NCBI GenBank assembly: GCA_037954235.1
Contig: JBBMOA010000013.1
Span: 11,205,001-11,269,000, forward strand
Reading direction: 5' to 3'
DNA: 64,000 nt
Source: Aulostomus chinensis
Taxonomy: Eukaryota; Chordata; Actinopteri; Syngnathiformes; Aulostomidae
Both the position numbers and the translations under genes were made by a program. Of the stretch, positions 1 to 13,131 are shown piece after piece (the first letter of the stretch is position 1; each line of letters begins with the position of its first letter). The notes under the pieces are model-generated. The model was not told where the DNA came from. It searched no databases and was given only the letters and a program-made list of their open reading frames with translations.

Positions 1-223
1 GACGCTCCCTCATGTGATGAGAATGACAGAGGGAGCTGAAGACTCTCGGGTGATGCAGTGGTATTACTCAGTGGTATGTCGCAGTTTCAGGAAGCATGTT
101 TTGATGTAAACAAACAAAAAAAAAAAACATGGTGAGTATATAGCCTATCAATCTAACATAAGCATTTTTGGACATGGAATATCTATATATTTTTGAATGA
201 TATGATGGCTGTTGTACTAATTT

Positions 224-580
224 CATCCATCCATTGTCTTCCGCTTTATCCTGTTAAGGGTCATGGGGTATGGAGCCTATCCAAGCAGCCTTTGGCGAGA
301 GGCGGGGTTCACCCTGGACAGGTCACCAGTCCATCGCAGGGCCAACACATAGAGACAGACAACCATTCACACTCACAGTCACACCTACGGTCAATTTAGA
401 GCATCAATCAGCCTCGTCCCCTCTTGATGTCTTTGGACTGTGGGAGGAAGCTGGAGTACCAGAGAGAACCCACACAGGAACAGGGAGAACATGCAGACTC
501 CACACAGAAAGATCCTGTGTTTGAACCTGGAACCTTCTGCTGTGGGGCCACAGTTCTAACCACTGCACCACCATGCTGCC
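224..580 (-). mobile_element. tRNA-derived SINE (family A), minus copy
   Basis: Read on the minus strand it starts with a tRNA-like head (GGCAGCATGGTGGTGCAGTGG...), continues through the conserved body (CTTTCTGTGTGGAGTCTGCA, AGTCCAAAGACATCAAGAGG, CTAAATTGACCGTAGGTGTG) and ends in a GATGGATG tail. It lies head to head with the plus copy at 629-1002. Confidence 0.85.
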
Positions 581-628
581 CATTGTAGAAACATACTTTT
601 ATTAATTATTTTGATAACATAATTAAGG

Positions 629-1002
629 CGGCAGCACGGTGGTGCAGTGGTCAGCACTGTGGCCTCTCAGCAAGAAGGTTCCAGGTTTGAGTCCCAGCTC
701 CATCACAGGATCTTTCTGTGTGGAGTCTCCATGTTCTCCCTGTTCCTGTGTGGGTTCTCTCTGGTACTCCAGCTTCCTCCCACAGTCCAAAGACATCAAG
801 AGGGGACGAGGCTGATTGATACTCTAAATTGACCGTAGGTGTGACTGTGAGTGTGAATGGTTGTCTGTCTCTATGTGTTGGCCCTGAGATGGACTGGTGA
901 CCTGTCCAGGGTGAACCCTCCCTCTCGCCCGTAGCCGCTGAGATAGACTCCAGCCCCCCCGCGACCCTTAATAGGAACAAGCGGAAGAAAATGGATGGAT
1001 GG
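629..1002 (+). mobile_element. tRNA-derived SINE (family A), full-length with target-site duplication
   Basis: Full-length copy: a tRNA-like head with A-box-like GTGGTGCAGTGG and B-box-like GGTTTGAGTCC, then the body, then an AAAATGGATGGATGG tail. The 13-bp sequence ACATAATTAAGGC occurs immediately before (617-629) and after (1003-1015) the copy. This is a clean target-site duplication and indicates a fairly recent retrotransposition. Confidence 0.92.
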
Positions 1003-1015
1003 ACATAATTAAGGC

Positions 1016-4000
1016 TTTGTTATGTTCCTTCCTGGTTTGACATTTTGAAGTGCTTGGATTGTCTATTTTGTTTTTGCAATTACTTTTTTTTTTAATTCAA
1101 AGAGCACCCAACACATAATTTTCTCAAACTTGTGTCACAGAACAACTCTTCATCTCTTTCTCTAGAAACAAATTTTTTGAAAGCATGGAATTAAAGTAAA
1201 AGAAAACAAAAGAGTGACTGTAGCAAAAACACATGAAACAGAAGCAGTCTCACAACTTGGGAATATACAGTAAACAATATTGCCTAATAGCACAGAAACC
1301 ACTGAGACAACAATGGCTGGGGAGTTCAGGGTTACTCACAGTGGGTGGTCCCTTGCCTGCCCAGCCATGTGTGTCCCTTGAAACCTAGTTTATTTGACTG
1401 GTGCTCAGGGCCGCACCCAGGCACAACACACATCCTTGCTGCCCTGGGAGGGTTGGACAATAGCCTGGTGTACATACAGTTAGCCAGAGAACTCTGCTAG
1501 ATGGAGTCCGTGAGCTTCCCAGCCATGCTATGTTGAGGCGTGATGAGAGCTTGAGAGTGCTTTTTAGTCTTTCACATGTCCTAGTTCACTCATTGTACGT
1601 TAAACCGTAGTGAACGAACAGTTTGGGGTGCAAATGTGTGTACAGTTTGTATTACAAAGTATGTTGGCATGACATGAAAGTGGATTTTCCAGTCTTGCTC
1701 CTGACCTGCAGGATTCCTGACCAGTTATCAGACTTGTACAGCTCTGTGGTGACATAAGCGTCCTCAGGCCTGGAGCGATGTGAGCGCAGGCCAGTGGGGA
1801 CAGTCGTGTTTCAGCACTGTACAAGGCCACTGGGCCAGGTGCGAGTCCGCCTTTAGGAAAAGACAACATGATAAACAGGTGCTAAACAGACGGGAGTTTT
1901 TATACCGGGAGAACTGGTGACAATGAACTCTGGAGGACAATGGAAAATAAATAAATACCAAATATAACTGGAAGTGATAATAGCAATAGTCCGTGTTTTC
2001 TGTGTGAATTGTCACAATACAGAGAGAAAGATGAGACATACCTCCATAGCGGTTTATATTTACATTATAAAATAACCACAAATAATGTCTTGTTTTATTC
2101 AGACTGTGGAAATTACTTCAGTATATAGTGCAGATACAAGAGTGGTTCCGGGTCCTGATCTCCAGCTGTTTACCTGCTGGATGAAGGCCTCTGCTGTTCT
2201 CTGGGCTCAGTATGAAGATGGAGGACTTGTGTCGCACTCGCTGGTGTGAGTGATACACGTCATTGACGCACAGGATGATGTAAAGCACTTATGGATCCTT
2301 GATTAAATGTTAACTACCACGTATATCAGACCTCGCAAAATTTGATGCTCATCTGCTTACCATCTGCTTATGACTGTGTTAAAGTGCTGTGTGAGAATAT
2401 TTACTATTTTGTACATCATAAAAAGAAAAAAATGTCACTTCATGCTATGCAGTACGTGAGTAGAGGGTCAATGATGCAGAGTAATATAATTCTGACATTA
2501 AAGTCTGTCCAGTAATGATTAATATTAGTTAGGCTCTAACACTGACAAGACAGCGTTAATCACTCTCAAATCCTTTTCTGGCTGTCCTACTCAACTTAAC
2601 CACAAGGTGGAGCAGTGGACAAAAAGACACGAGTCAGATTTTTGGATAAACTATCTAATGGCTTAACAAAATAATTGGTTTGAATGTAACAGCTGACCCG
2701 TGGCTGAAACCAACGGATTACTTCCCCTTTTTATTCTCAGTAACATTAACGATGCATGTGGGCTCATAGATGAATATATTCCTTGTACTCACGTCTGTCA
2801 ACATGCAAAACACCAGACAGACTCAACGATGTGTCCTAGAAATTCCAGAGATGCAGAGGTGTTCCTTGGCTTTAGCTGTGATATTGAATTTAATCCCGAG
2901 TGCCCCAGGATGTTCTCTCTTTTTCAATATGTCCAGAATAAGTGTACTGAGAGATGTTCGGAGGCATGTTCTGATCCTGAACTGGCTCTTTTCCCCATGA
3001 AAGAGCAATTGGTTCACTCTGGGCTCTATTCTAAGACCCTGTGTCAGTCCCTTGCAGACAAACTGGTGAAGCTTCAATCTTAGAACAACAGCTTGGTAAA
3101 ACACTTCTGCAAATACCTCCTCCATCTGCCTCTCTCTTACCCCTGGTGGGAAATAAAGCTCTTGAACTCCATCACTTAGAGCTGCTCTACCCAGCAACTA
3201 CTGGTTTTAAAGAACTCTTTCCACTCTTTTTTGCAAAAATTTTGCAGGAAGTCGCTGATGTTGTTGTTTGCATCTAAACTTGGACTGATATCAAGCATGA
3301 GCAAAAATATAGAACACAAGAGGGGCAGTTTTATGAACTTTGGGTCTCATGTAAGTTAAATTTCTCTCTAATACTCACTCAGAGAAAAGGAGGGAAAATA
3401 AGAAATGAACATTCTAAACCCGACCGTTTTATTCAGCTAATTGTGTCTTTTATCTTAGAGAGGAATGAATTGCAATGTTGAGATGTAAAAATCATCAAGA
3501 TGGTTGGCCAACATTCAAGGCTAACAAACAAAATAATGCAAGCTCCAGCCTATGATGTGTCTCAGCCACGATACGTGTGAAAACTCGTGTAGATTCACAG
3601 ACTCTCACTGCAGAGGTGCTCACATTGGAGGGGGGTCGTGATAGAAGCTGCCTCCAGATCAGATATCATAACTCACCATTGTCACCTGAAAAGATCCAGT
3701 TATGAGATGATACTCTCATTGTTTTAGATTTACATTTTTCCGTTTTTCAAAGTATGAAATTCAAGTCAGCCTTCATGTGTTGGAGAGCCCTCACAAATTT
3801 TTATTCAGTAAAGTTCCTGTAGTATCGATGAAGGTCATAAATGATCTTCAAATGCTCATGAATCAAATTCAACAACAAATATATGATTCAAGCATTGATT
3901 TATCAAGAATTGGAGCCAGGAAGGAGAATATGCAGGTTTAATTTTGAGCAAAGATCCCAGAAAGTGTGACAGTGAGGTCGCCAGCACTGGGAAGCTGAAG

Positions 4001-6239
4001 CAGATAATGGAATTCAGCCATCATTAATTTTATTTCTGCTCCTGAACTTTTCCTACTGTGACATGTTGAAATATCTCCCGTGAGAAAAGAAAGAGAGATA
4101 TTTCCTCCGTTGTTCCGGACCTGCTATTCCCAGCAGGTGATATCAGCCCATTAAACAGGCATTATCAGCAGTCATAGATGGGAGGCTGTGGGATCTGCCT
4201 CTTCCCTTTAAAACAAAGAATAAAGCCTGCTCACACAGAGCGTGTGTTGCCAGGGGTTCGCTAGCATTGTAATTTGGAATATTTGCAAAGGTCATTTCTG
4301 ATCTTTGTCGCATTTCTGCCAAACACAGAAGTCCCACATTTTTCGGCCTTTCAGAATCGTTGTCTCAGTGATTTGAAGGGTAAAGAAGTACAGGGGTGAG
4401 GGGCTGCTCCTGCTGTCCCTCTGTTAGCCTCATGGGGTCCTGCTGTGCTGCTCACTGTAAAGACAAACCATCCACTTGGTACTCACCTCTTAAAGTTCCT
4501 AATCCATTTTATCCTGACCTCTTTCTTTTGATTATTTTTGGAGGAGAAATGGATCAACCTGCTGCTGCTTTCACGTACATTCGAAATCACACGCAGTACA
4601 GAGTCTTAGCATCAAGTCTGGCAGACACGGGGGCGGGTCGAACAACAGGAGACGACTTCATAGTCTGTCAACAACACGCGTAAGCAACATAATCTGCGAG
4701 ATCAGTGAAGGTGCAAAGCTGTGATCGCTCACCTTCATCTGGCTGACTTTTCAGGGTTTGGTATAATCATATAACTCTTTTCTAAAAAAATATACTCTGT
4801 CGGTAGACCCCACATCCTGATGGTGCTCCTGCACAGGATGGGAGGACATGAGAGTGATGCCGGTTAAAGTGACCAAATCTTGAAAAACAGGAAACCTCTG
4901 GTGTGTGTTCAGTGATGTAAATGTCCCCGCGCCGCCCGGATGTGAGCATGATTACAGCTCTATAATGTCATGTCAGTATACTGGCGTCTGATCATTATCA
5001 AATGTACTCACAGATCCACCGGCTGCCTCAGCCTTTCTCAAAGTAAATTCTGAATCCCATGAAGGGTCGTGGCGAATTGTTTCACCGGCAACCATCGTAT
5101 TCAATGGGCCATGAACTACAACACACTAAAACGCAGCTCTTAATGTTTCTCATGCAGAAATGTATACAGATAAGAATGTAATCATGTGACAGGTGGCCTT
5201 CAGCAGCTCTACTGATCGGAGCAAAGGTCATGAGAAATCAAGTGACGTTCATATACAGTACAGTACGCTCTGTGCTCCATCCGGGCCGTTTTAGTCATGG
5301 ATTGAGTTTTAGACAGTTTTTTTCCCAGTGTTGTTTCATACTGCAGGTTGTTCCTGCTTTCTTGATATAGTGCTCATATTTCATCCAGAGCTTTAAAAGC
5401 AACCTCCTACCGCTGGTTTCTGCATGTGGGCCGAATGGTGGACGGAGCAATGAGATGTTCAGACAGTTCGTCACCTTCTTAAAATAATTGCCTGTTTCAT
5501 TTTTGGACAATTTTTATTTGCCTGAATGAAGTCCTTATGATGCTTTGTCTCCAGTTTTTTGTGTTTTCTAAAAAAAAAAAAAAAAAAAAAACAACTTGAA
5601 AAAAACGACTTAGGCGACTGTTTCAAGAGGGCGATGACTTGCGACTGAGATTCAAACCAGTCGCTACTTATGCAACTTCACTCAGGGAGAAGTCAACTCT
5701 TGCACAGGAGAGATAAACCAGCGTTTGTGATACATTCATCTCTCTGTCCCTTTTTATGTGAACAACAAAGTGAGACTTTGAAAGCCCTCGAGCAGAGACC
5801 ATCTGAAATGTGCAGGTCCTCTGACACCACACTGTTATAACCAGTTTTGTGGTGCACCTTCAATTCTGGCTTTCTGGAACAACTAAAAAGACATTTGCTT
5901 TGTGAAAAGGTGTCAGTTTTTAACACTACAGTGCCTCTCTATCATTCTTTCTCAATGTGCAGAGGAGTTTGAAGAGCTGCTACTGCATCTGAAATAGATG
6001 TGAGGAGACCGTCACTATGATCCTGCTGCGGTGAAAGGTGACACAAGTGAATTCAGAGGAGACAATGTAGAGCAGATGAATCAGTTGTGTTAAAAATACC
6101 CGTATCCTTGTGTACTTACCTGTCAAACAGAGGGGGTCTCTGGATTTCTGAGGTGGTGTTGGTGTCAGGGGAGTGGGAGCTGGTGAACACGCACATCCCT
6201 CTCTCTTAATTAACCTGCACTCTAGCTTTTGGGTGAAAG

Positions 6240-6240
<1 letters not shown>
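1016..6240. other. Unrecognised intergenic DNA
   Basis: No gene identified. The longest plausible open stretch is at 2700-3083 (+) with an overlapping minus frame 2823-3197. Neither shows a domain I know, and such overlapping open frames on both strands argue against a host exon. A poly-A run lies near 5573-5591. The rest is ordinary AT-rich sequence. Confidence 0.5.

Positions 6241-6304
<64 letters not shown>
6241..6304. repeat. (CA)n microsatellite
   Basis: A perfect CA dinucleotide run of about 64 bp. It creates meaningless poly-(Thr-His) and poly-(Cys-Val) open frames on the two strands. Confidence 0.97.
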
Positions 6305-6308
<4 letters not shown>

Positions 6309-8740
6309 ACCTCCTGCTAATGTGCACATTGAGCTCAGCTGCTGATATGCCGCTGCATAGCCTGCAAGTTTGTCTGATTTATTAAAATAAATAAGTAATA
6401 ATACATTTTGGCTTCAGCAAAGGGGAGATTTTCTCTAAATTTAGTAAAACCCACCACTCCTCCAATCTTCAGACCTGTTTCTGTTGTATGGATCACTGTG
6501 GCTGCTCCTAGGGGAAGAAGCAGTTGTTCAGCATCTAACTGGCTAAAGAGCTCTCAGTGTGGTCATTTATTTACTTGGGTGTGGAATTGAACTTCAGCAC
6601 CATGAAAGCAAACGTGTCCCAAGCAAGGCTGGAGGCACAGCCATACATCACACAGCCACTGTAAATGATGCCACTGCTGGGTATGATGTCCACGAACCAC
6701 GTGCTCGTCCCCTCGGGGCTCCTCCACAAAAAAAAAACAAGTGTTTTGGCCATCAGTACCGCAATCTAATTTAGCACAGGAGGCTAAAACTGATCATCTC
6801 CCTTTCGCTGCAATTGGCCGTGGCACACTGGAACCACCTACATGTTCAGTTACTGAGGGGTACCTTCAGGGCAGTGATAGCACACATATCAGTAAACAAA
6901 GAAGCCAGTCTCTCAGGCCGGCACAGGATGTGCAACTCTCGAGAGGTGGGAGCGAAATGGAAAAATCCTCCTTCCCTCCCTCATGGTGCAGAAAGTATTG
7001 CTGCTGTCTGCTGTTGAGAGGAAGACATGTTATAGTAAAGTCTGATGACAGCAACATCTATCGTCTGTCAGGGCGGTGAAGACTCAGCCCAGCTATTTTG
7101 TCACACAAAGTCTGTAAAAAACAGCTGATTTTTCCAGTGCACAGAGAAGCCCGTCACATTAACTGTGCTCTTCTTATGTGAATAATAACATATAAATATT
7201 TGGGTGGAAAAATATCCGTTTACATCGTAACACCTGCACTTTTTCCCCAGCCAATATTCAGTTTTCATCCCCAAAGGATTTGTTTATATTCACATCAGGA
7301 TCTGATAAACGTCCACATCCTGGCACAAGTAATATTCCAAATAAGGTGTTTATGTGCTGCAGCGGTGGAAATATTCCTGCCTACATGTTCCTTGGCATAT
7401 TCCATATAAATTATTATATGCGTTTGGGAAATAGCAAGGGTGCAGTGGGGCCCACTCCACCTTCAACTCCAACTTCCAGTTCCCGTCCACCATATTGAAA
7501 CCATTCGTAGACACAAAGACAAAGCCTTCACAGTAATGATAACCATCAGATCGTCGTAAATGCAGTCATTGAATGACATAAACATGACTTAATGGATGTA
7601 CTATATTTGTGCGCCACAACCTCTGGGTCATCATGGCAACATGTAAAACGTACCACTTTTATCAGGAGCAGCTCCACAATTCTCAGCTCCACAAAAGTTT
7701 TGAAAATCTTGCGAGACGGATGTTTTGAATTTATAAGGTCAATTTAAAAATGTTTAGTGATGGGAGATTGCTGTATGCATGAGTTGAATGGCTGGATACA
7801 AAAGAAAACCTTTAGAAATACCTTTGATTTATGTAACTGCATTAAACAGTGCTGTGATGATATGTAACTCCCACCATGTGTCTGTATCACACGTTCCTAG
7901 TTTCAACGTCAATTAACTGTTACCCTGACTTTATTTTAATTACTCTAAAAGTGCCACTCCTGAATTAATAAAGGCACACAGAAAAATGCCCCAAATTGAA
8001 ATTAAAAACATCCGTCTCCTGCTTGACACCGAGGGACGGTGCAGACACTGCTGTGACACAGGACTAAAAAAAAAAAAATAGAGTGCTGCTGTCAAAACAA
8101 AAGCTCTGATAAGATCCTTTAAAAAGAAACATTGATTAAAATATCAAGGACACGGTAAATCGAAAATGTCACTGATAAAAGTGGAAAATACAACAGCTGG
8201 AGCAGGAGCTTTCCCGAAGACCCCAATAATGAATTTGAATGAAGTAATCCTGCACTAAAATACATGTATGTTTTTCACGTGTTTCTTTGTCTGGAATGAA
8301 ACTGAGCTCAGTAAACAGATAAAACATCTCAGAGAAAACTCTTGTCAGGCTTGCTGCTACAACAGTACACAAAGTGTTCACGAGTACCAAGAAGAAACAG
8401 AATTTGGAATTTAGAGAAACGCCAAGAGGCTTTTGGTTTTTACAAGCAGTAGTTTGGCAATACAATGGATTCTTGTTTTAAAATCAGATTAAATAATCTC
8501 TCTCTTTCTCCTTCTCCATCTATCTATCGTCTATCCATCTACAGTATATATCTGTCTATCTGTCTACAGCGGGCAAAATAAGTAATTTAACACAGGACCA
8601 TTTATCTCAGTAAATGTATTTCCAAAAGGTCTGACATGAAATTTTCTCCAAATGTCAGTAACAACCCATGCAACTCACACATGCAAAAAAAATCAAACCT
8701 TAGATGTCCATAAATTATGTGCGATAAAATGGAATGACGG
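6305..8740. other. Unrecognised intergenic DNA
   Basis: No gene or repeat family recognised. It holds a short A-run at 6729-6738, TATC/TCTG-type simple sequence near 8500-8570 and several short open frames without recognisable content. Confidence 0.5.
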
Positions 8741-9080
8741 GGCTGCACGGTGGTGCAGTCGTCTCACAGCAAGAAGTTTCGGGTTCGAGCCCCGGCTCCA
8801 GCACAGGATCTTTCTGTGTGGAGTCTGCATGTTCTCCCTGTTCCTGTGTGGGTTCTCTCTGGTACTCCAGCTTCCTCCCACAGTCCAAAGACATCAAGAG
8901 GGGACGAGGCTGATTGATGCTCTAAATTGACCGTAGGTGTGACTGGTTCCAGTCTGGGTTCACCCTGAACTGGTGGCCCATCCAGGGTGAACCCGGCCTC
9001 TTGCCTGAAGGCTGCTGGGATAGGCTCCAGCCCCCCCGCCCCCGCAACCCTTAATAGGATAAGCAGTAGAAAATGGATGT
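8741..9080 (+). mobile_element. tRNA-derived SINE (family A), internally rearranged
   Basis: The head (GGCTGCACGGTGGTGCAG, B box GGTTCGAGCCCCG) and first half of the body are typical. After CCGTAGGTGTGACTG the usual GTGAGTGTGAATGG segment is missing. It is replaced by a short duplicate of the GGTTCACCCTGAACTGG region before the normal tail. Confidence 0.85.
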
Positions 9081-9954
9081 TAGGTAAAATGAGGCAAAAC
9101 CTTCCTTCTTGACATGTTGCTGTAAGCGTGTGACTTCACTTGCTGTTACTGTGTGTTGCTGAACATATTGTTTTGCTGCGCAAGCTAGCATGTGAGGGGA
9201 TTTATGTGGGGGCGACATCTCAGTCTCACTGCAAATGATCAGGATGAAGCCTGGGAAATCTATGGCACTATGAGCAACAGATTTGGGTCTAACCCTCTCT
9301 CACTCTCTCATTTTATGTATTTCTATGAGATCACACTGAAGGTATTTGTAGCACCAGAATAGATGTGTGGTTATTATTTTATAAAGCAATGGATTCACTA
9401 CATTATGTGAATTTGTCTTGCTTGGAGCCCTGGAGGAGCTGAAGAGGGAGATCATATGATTGTCCAAAGATACTCCACAAGATCTGTGTCATCCTGCAGC
9501 TGCAGCAGCTCCAAGACACAAGACGAACACTCCAGACGGACTCATTTCACAGGCCCATCTGTCAAACTTCCCACAGTTTCTTATTCAGTCATATGGAATA
9601 CAACTTGGATTCAGTGTGTCTTACCTCACCGTAACCTGTTAACAGGCATGACTGGATGTATTTTCAGATGCATTGATATACTGCCTGTGGATATTGACGG
9701 ATCTTTTCTGTTGGGAATGAGATGCAATCTGATCAACCATTTATTAAGAATAAGTATACATCAACAAGAGTTCACATGGGAAAACACACGAAAGCTTTGA
9801 AACTGTTTGCTGACATTTTATGATGAGAAGAAAACACATCCATCGCTATACCGCTGCTTTTGTGTGTGACACATTTTAAAATGAGAAAAGTTAGAAAAAA
9901 GCTTCCTCATAGCGCCAAAGAATCTTCAAGATTTTGCAGAGCAGTGTCAATAAT
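9081..9954. other. Unrecognised intergenic DNA
   Basis: One open frame at 9456-9800 (+, 114 codons) has no recognisable domain. Nothing else was identified. Confidence 0.45.
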
Positions 9955-10138
9955 CCAGTCCAAAGACATCAAGAGGGGACGAGGCTGATTGATACTCTAA
10001 ATTGACCGTAGGTGTGACTGTGAGTGTGAATGGTTGTCTGTCTCTATGTGTTGGTCCTGTGATGGACTCGTGACCTGTCCAGGGTGAACCCCGCCAGCCC
10101 CTGACCTTTAACAGAATAAGTGGTAGAAAATGGATGAA
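9955..10138 (+). mobile_element. 5'-truncated SINE (family A)
   Basis: It starts abruptly at CAGTCCAAAGACATCAAGAG and runs through the body to a TAGAAAATGGATGAATAG tail. The tRNA-like head is absent, consistent with incomplete reverse transcription. Confidence 0.85.
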
Positions 10139-10359
10139 TAGAGGTGTCAATGATCACGAGTAACGAGCCAGCTAACTAGCAGGCAGTGTTCTTGCTGAAG
10201 TTTCTAAACAATAAGGCCATTGGATGCAAAACAAATAATACGAATAATTGGAAGTAATATTTCTCAATGATGAACATCGAGGGACATTTAGCAACTTTCA
10301 AAACAACACTGTTTGTTGTAAACAAAGCTAAAGCTGCTTAAAATCATTTCATATTTAAA

Positions 10360-10361
<2 letters not shown>

Positions 10362-10408
<47 letters not shown>
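10362..10408. repeat. (AT)n microsatellite
   Basis: Alternating AT of about 45 bp, ending in a short CACA. Confidence 0.95.
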
Positions 10409-10413
<5 letters not shown>

Positions 10414-10501
10414 GAAAAGTAAAATATAATTATTTAGAGGAAGAGAAGACAGATGATGATACTGAAGCATGTGTACGAGTTTGTGGTTAGCCGTCAGTTG
10501 G

Positions 10502-10574
10502 AATTAACTTCAAGCTAAACCCTCTCTCTCTGCATTCTGAAGTCACAAAAATGCATGGGGGGGGGGGGGGGGGG
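10502..10574. repeat. Dispersed repeat followed by poly-G, copy 1
   Basis: The segment AACTTCAAGCTAAAC...CTCTGCATTCTGAAG.CACAAA.AATGCA is followed by an 18-bp G run. A similar segment, also followed by G, is at 52791-52864. Confidence 0.6.
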
Positions 10575-11404
10575 CGTGATGTGCATAAGGTACCAATTTA
10601 TGAGTACTTGAAAGGCACAATGCACTTGCAATGAAATATCACCATGTGCTGTTAGATAAAACAAAGTAGAGGTTTAACATGTCAAGTGTCGCCTGTCAGC
10701 GTTACTTTGGCGTCAGAGAGTGTCTTTCGGGGGCTTCATTTCTGAGCATCAAGGTCATGTAATTGTGTGCGGTAGCGGCTTCTCTGACTGTTCCCCTGTC
10801 TATCCACTACCAGACCCTCCATGGTTCCTGATTCGTGTCCCAGCTTGCACAGCGCCGCTACCTAGCCTCTTTGAAGTAAATGATTTCTGTGATGATGTAC
10901 AAAGACATGCAGAGGATTATTTTACATGGAACACAAGCTGGGCTTCGTCTCAGCTTTTGTTTTATCTTCCGATTCAAATCCAAATCCTCCCTTATTTGCT
11001 GTCTGCCTTACAATACAAATGAAAGTGTTTCAAATGATATTGAATTCATATTTAAACAGCAAAACCAAAAGCCCCAAGCATTTCTTGAGTTGTTTATTGT
11101 GACAAAAAAAAGTCATATGACGTCGAAGGCATGTGATACAACAAACAATGAATTTTTTTGTGTATTATTTATTCAGGGAGGGTTCACTGAGAACAATTTT
11201 TCAGGGAACACTGATCAGATTCACAGATTAACACGTTCACACGACAGAACAACCACAGTGAGCAGTTTAGGGTTTGTGGCCTCGCTGAAAGGAGCGAGGG
11301 GCAAACACTTGCTTCCTCACTTTGCCCACTCACATTCATCCTGACGATCAAACCAGTCGCTTCTCTTCAGGCCTGTGTTGGTTTACTTTTTTCAGTTGTG
11401 ACTG
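10575..11404. other. Unrecognised intergenic DNA
   Basis: Overlapping open frames at 10720-11022 and 10880-11344 (+) show no domain, no plausible splice structure and no family resemblance. Treated as chance frames. Confidence 0.45.
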
Positions 11405-11789
11405 ATGTTTTCAGAGCGTGCAAAGAGTAGCTGTACCTCACAAATTACCACATATTACCATAATCTTTCCATATTATGGACGAGCAACACGAGGCAGCTG
11501 TACAAGAAGGCTCAGAGCAGGATGTACTTCCTGAGGAGGCTGAGAGCCTTCAACATCTGCAGGAAGCTCCTGTGGATGTTCTATCAGTCTGTGGTCTTCA
11601 GCGTCCTGTCCTACGCTGTGGTGTGCTGGGGAGGGAGTGTGACGAAGGCAGACCTCTCCAGGCTGGAGAAGCTGATCAGGCGGGCCAGCTCAGTGGTTGG
11701 GATGAAGCTGGACCCTCTGGCAACAGTAGCTGAGCACCATTAACTTGCCCCGATAACAACCGGACACTCGTGCAATATAAGAGACTGTA

Positions 11790-11867
<78 letters not shown>

Positions 11868-12280
11868 TATTATTCTAGTTACTACTGCTACAACTATTAT
11901 TATTATTATTATTATTATAACTATTGTTATATTTTATTACATTATATCATCATTATCATTATTATATTATATCATCATCATTATTATTGTTATAATTATT
12001 ATTGTTATAATAACAATTGAGAGCAATTCATATTATGATTATTCCTGTCACTATGCACATATACATAACCATCCAGGTACACACAGGCACACGCACATGT
12101 GTATATGCATTTGCATTGTTTTCTCTTCTTTGCTATTTTTCGCCAAGGTTTCATTTATGTCTATTCTATGGTAACAGTGCTGTGAATGAATGTTGAGGAG
12201 AGTGCAATTTCCCTGGCGGAACGTCCAAAAGGGATTAATAAAGTAGTCTGTCTGTCTGTCTGTCTGTCTATTAATTAGCA
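11405..12280 (+). pseudogene. Non-LTR retrotransposon 3' fragment (reverse transcriptase C-terminus) with ATT tract
   Basis: From about 11405 to 11743 the plus frame encodes the C-terminal end of a fish LINE polyprotein. Recognisable phrases are TRQLYKKAQSRMYFLRRLRA, MFYQSVVFSVLSYAVVCWGG and SRLEKLIRRASSVVGMKLDP, followed by AEHH and a stop. The catalytic core is absent, so the copy is 5'-truncated and inactive. The 3' untranslated tail is interrupted by an ATT-rich tract (11788-12020). It ends with GGGATTAATAAAGTAG and (TCTG)n, the usual LINE-like ending. Clade not assigned. Confidence 0.8.
11788..12020. repeat. Long (ATT)n-rich tract
   Basis: About 230 bp dominated by ATT with interspersed ATC and ACT. 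It produces long poly-Ile open frames on both strands that are not genes. It sits inside the 3' region of a LINE fragment. Confidence 0.95.
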
Positions 12281-13131
12281 AGGCCTATCAATATCGTATA
12301 CAGCAGGAGTCCGTGACAACTGTGGCTTTTCATAACATGTTCTTATTATTCTATCCCAAGCCTCCAGCAAACCAACATCTGACTCATTCTCAGGCTACCC
12401 ATCACTAATAACTATTCACTGATATCAATCTCTTGTTTGTGTTACATGATTTCATACGGTGTGCCTGGAGTTGCTGTGTCATTGATCCGTATTAGTGCCT
12501 CTGTGACAGAAACCTGATTGTATGATGAAGTCAGTTGATGTCTTGGACAGTAAAACTGTGCTGCTGGTTTCCTTTCATCATATATTTTTTTAAACTGTTG
12601 TTCTTAATGCTTTTTAAAGCCTTGTGATCTGGCGTACATCTAAGCACTGGTACAGGCACCAATTTAGGAAATGTCATTGTGGCTTCTGGTGCATTTCGGG
12701 TGCAAATATTTCAGCTCTTTGTTCTTGAGGTCCTTACCCCCCCCCCCGCCCCAAAAAGCCCAACAAAAACAAAAACATATGTGTATTTCCATTTTTTTTC
12801 TCAGTCGCTTTGTTGCATTTCTCCAAACAGCACAGCAATGCATGATCTGAAAAATCCTGTCACTTACTCAAAATTCTTGTCTTTAGTTCTATCTTTCTGA
12901 TACAGAAAAGAACACGACTTTTGTACAGCACTGTAGCATAAAGGAAGAGATACAAAACGACTCCCTTACTAGTTTTCCTAGCTGTTGCAGTGCAGTTAGA
13001 TTACTGCAGTAATTTCCTCATTCCTTCATTGTCAGTTACCGTTTCTGTCCACATTGTATAAGTCTGGTTGAAGGTTAGTGAGCTGCACGTCAGAGCTGTT
13101 AGAGGACTGATCATCGGCTCATGTTCACACC
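12281..13131. other. Mostly unrecognised; faint L2-like stretch at the end
   Basis: No gene. From about 12980 to 13130 (+) a broken frame reads QLDYCSNFLIPSL, followed by RAVRGLI, reminiscent of the region after the RT core of L2 elements (LDYCN, then QNAAARLLT). The match is weak and other readings are possible. A C-run lies at 12738-12748. Confidence 0.3.

Noticed and set aside
629..720. Possible tRNA gene (A- and B-box-like elements)
   Set aside because: It is the tRNA-derived head of a SINE repeated at many places; no cloverleaf of a functional tRNA.
2700..3197. Overlapping plus and minus open frames of 124-127 codons
   Set aside because: No recognisable domain, both strands open at once, and no splice context; chance or very old mobile DNA.
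5980..6385. Open frames with poly-(Cys-Val) and poly-(Thr-His)
   Set aside because: They are translations of the (CA)n microsatellite at 6241-6304.
11676..12174. Poly-Ile open frames on both strands
   Set aside because: They result from the ATT/AAT repeat tract and have no coding meaning.
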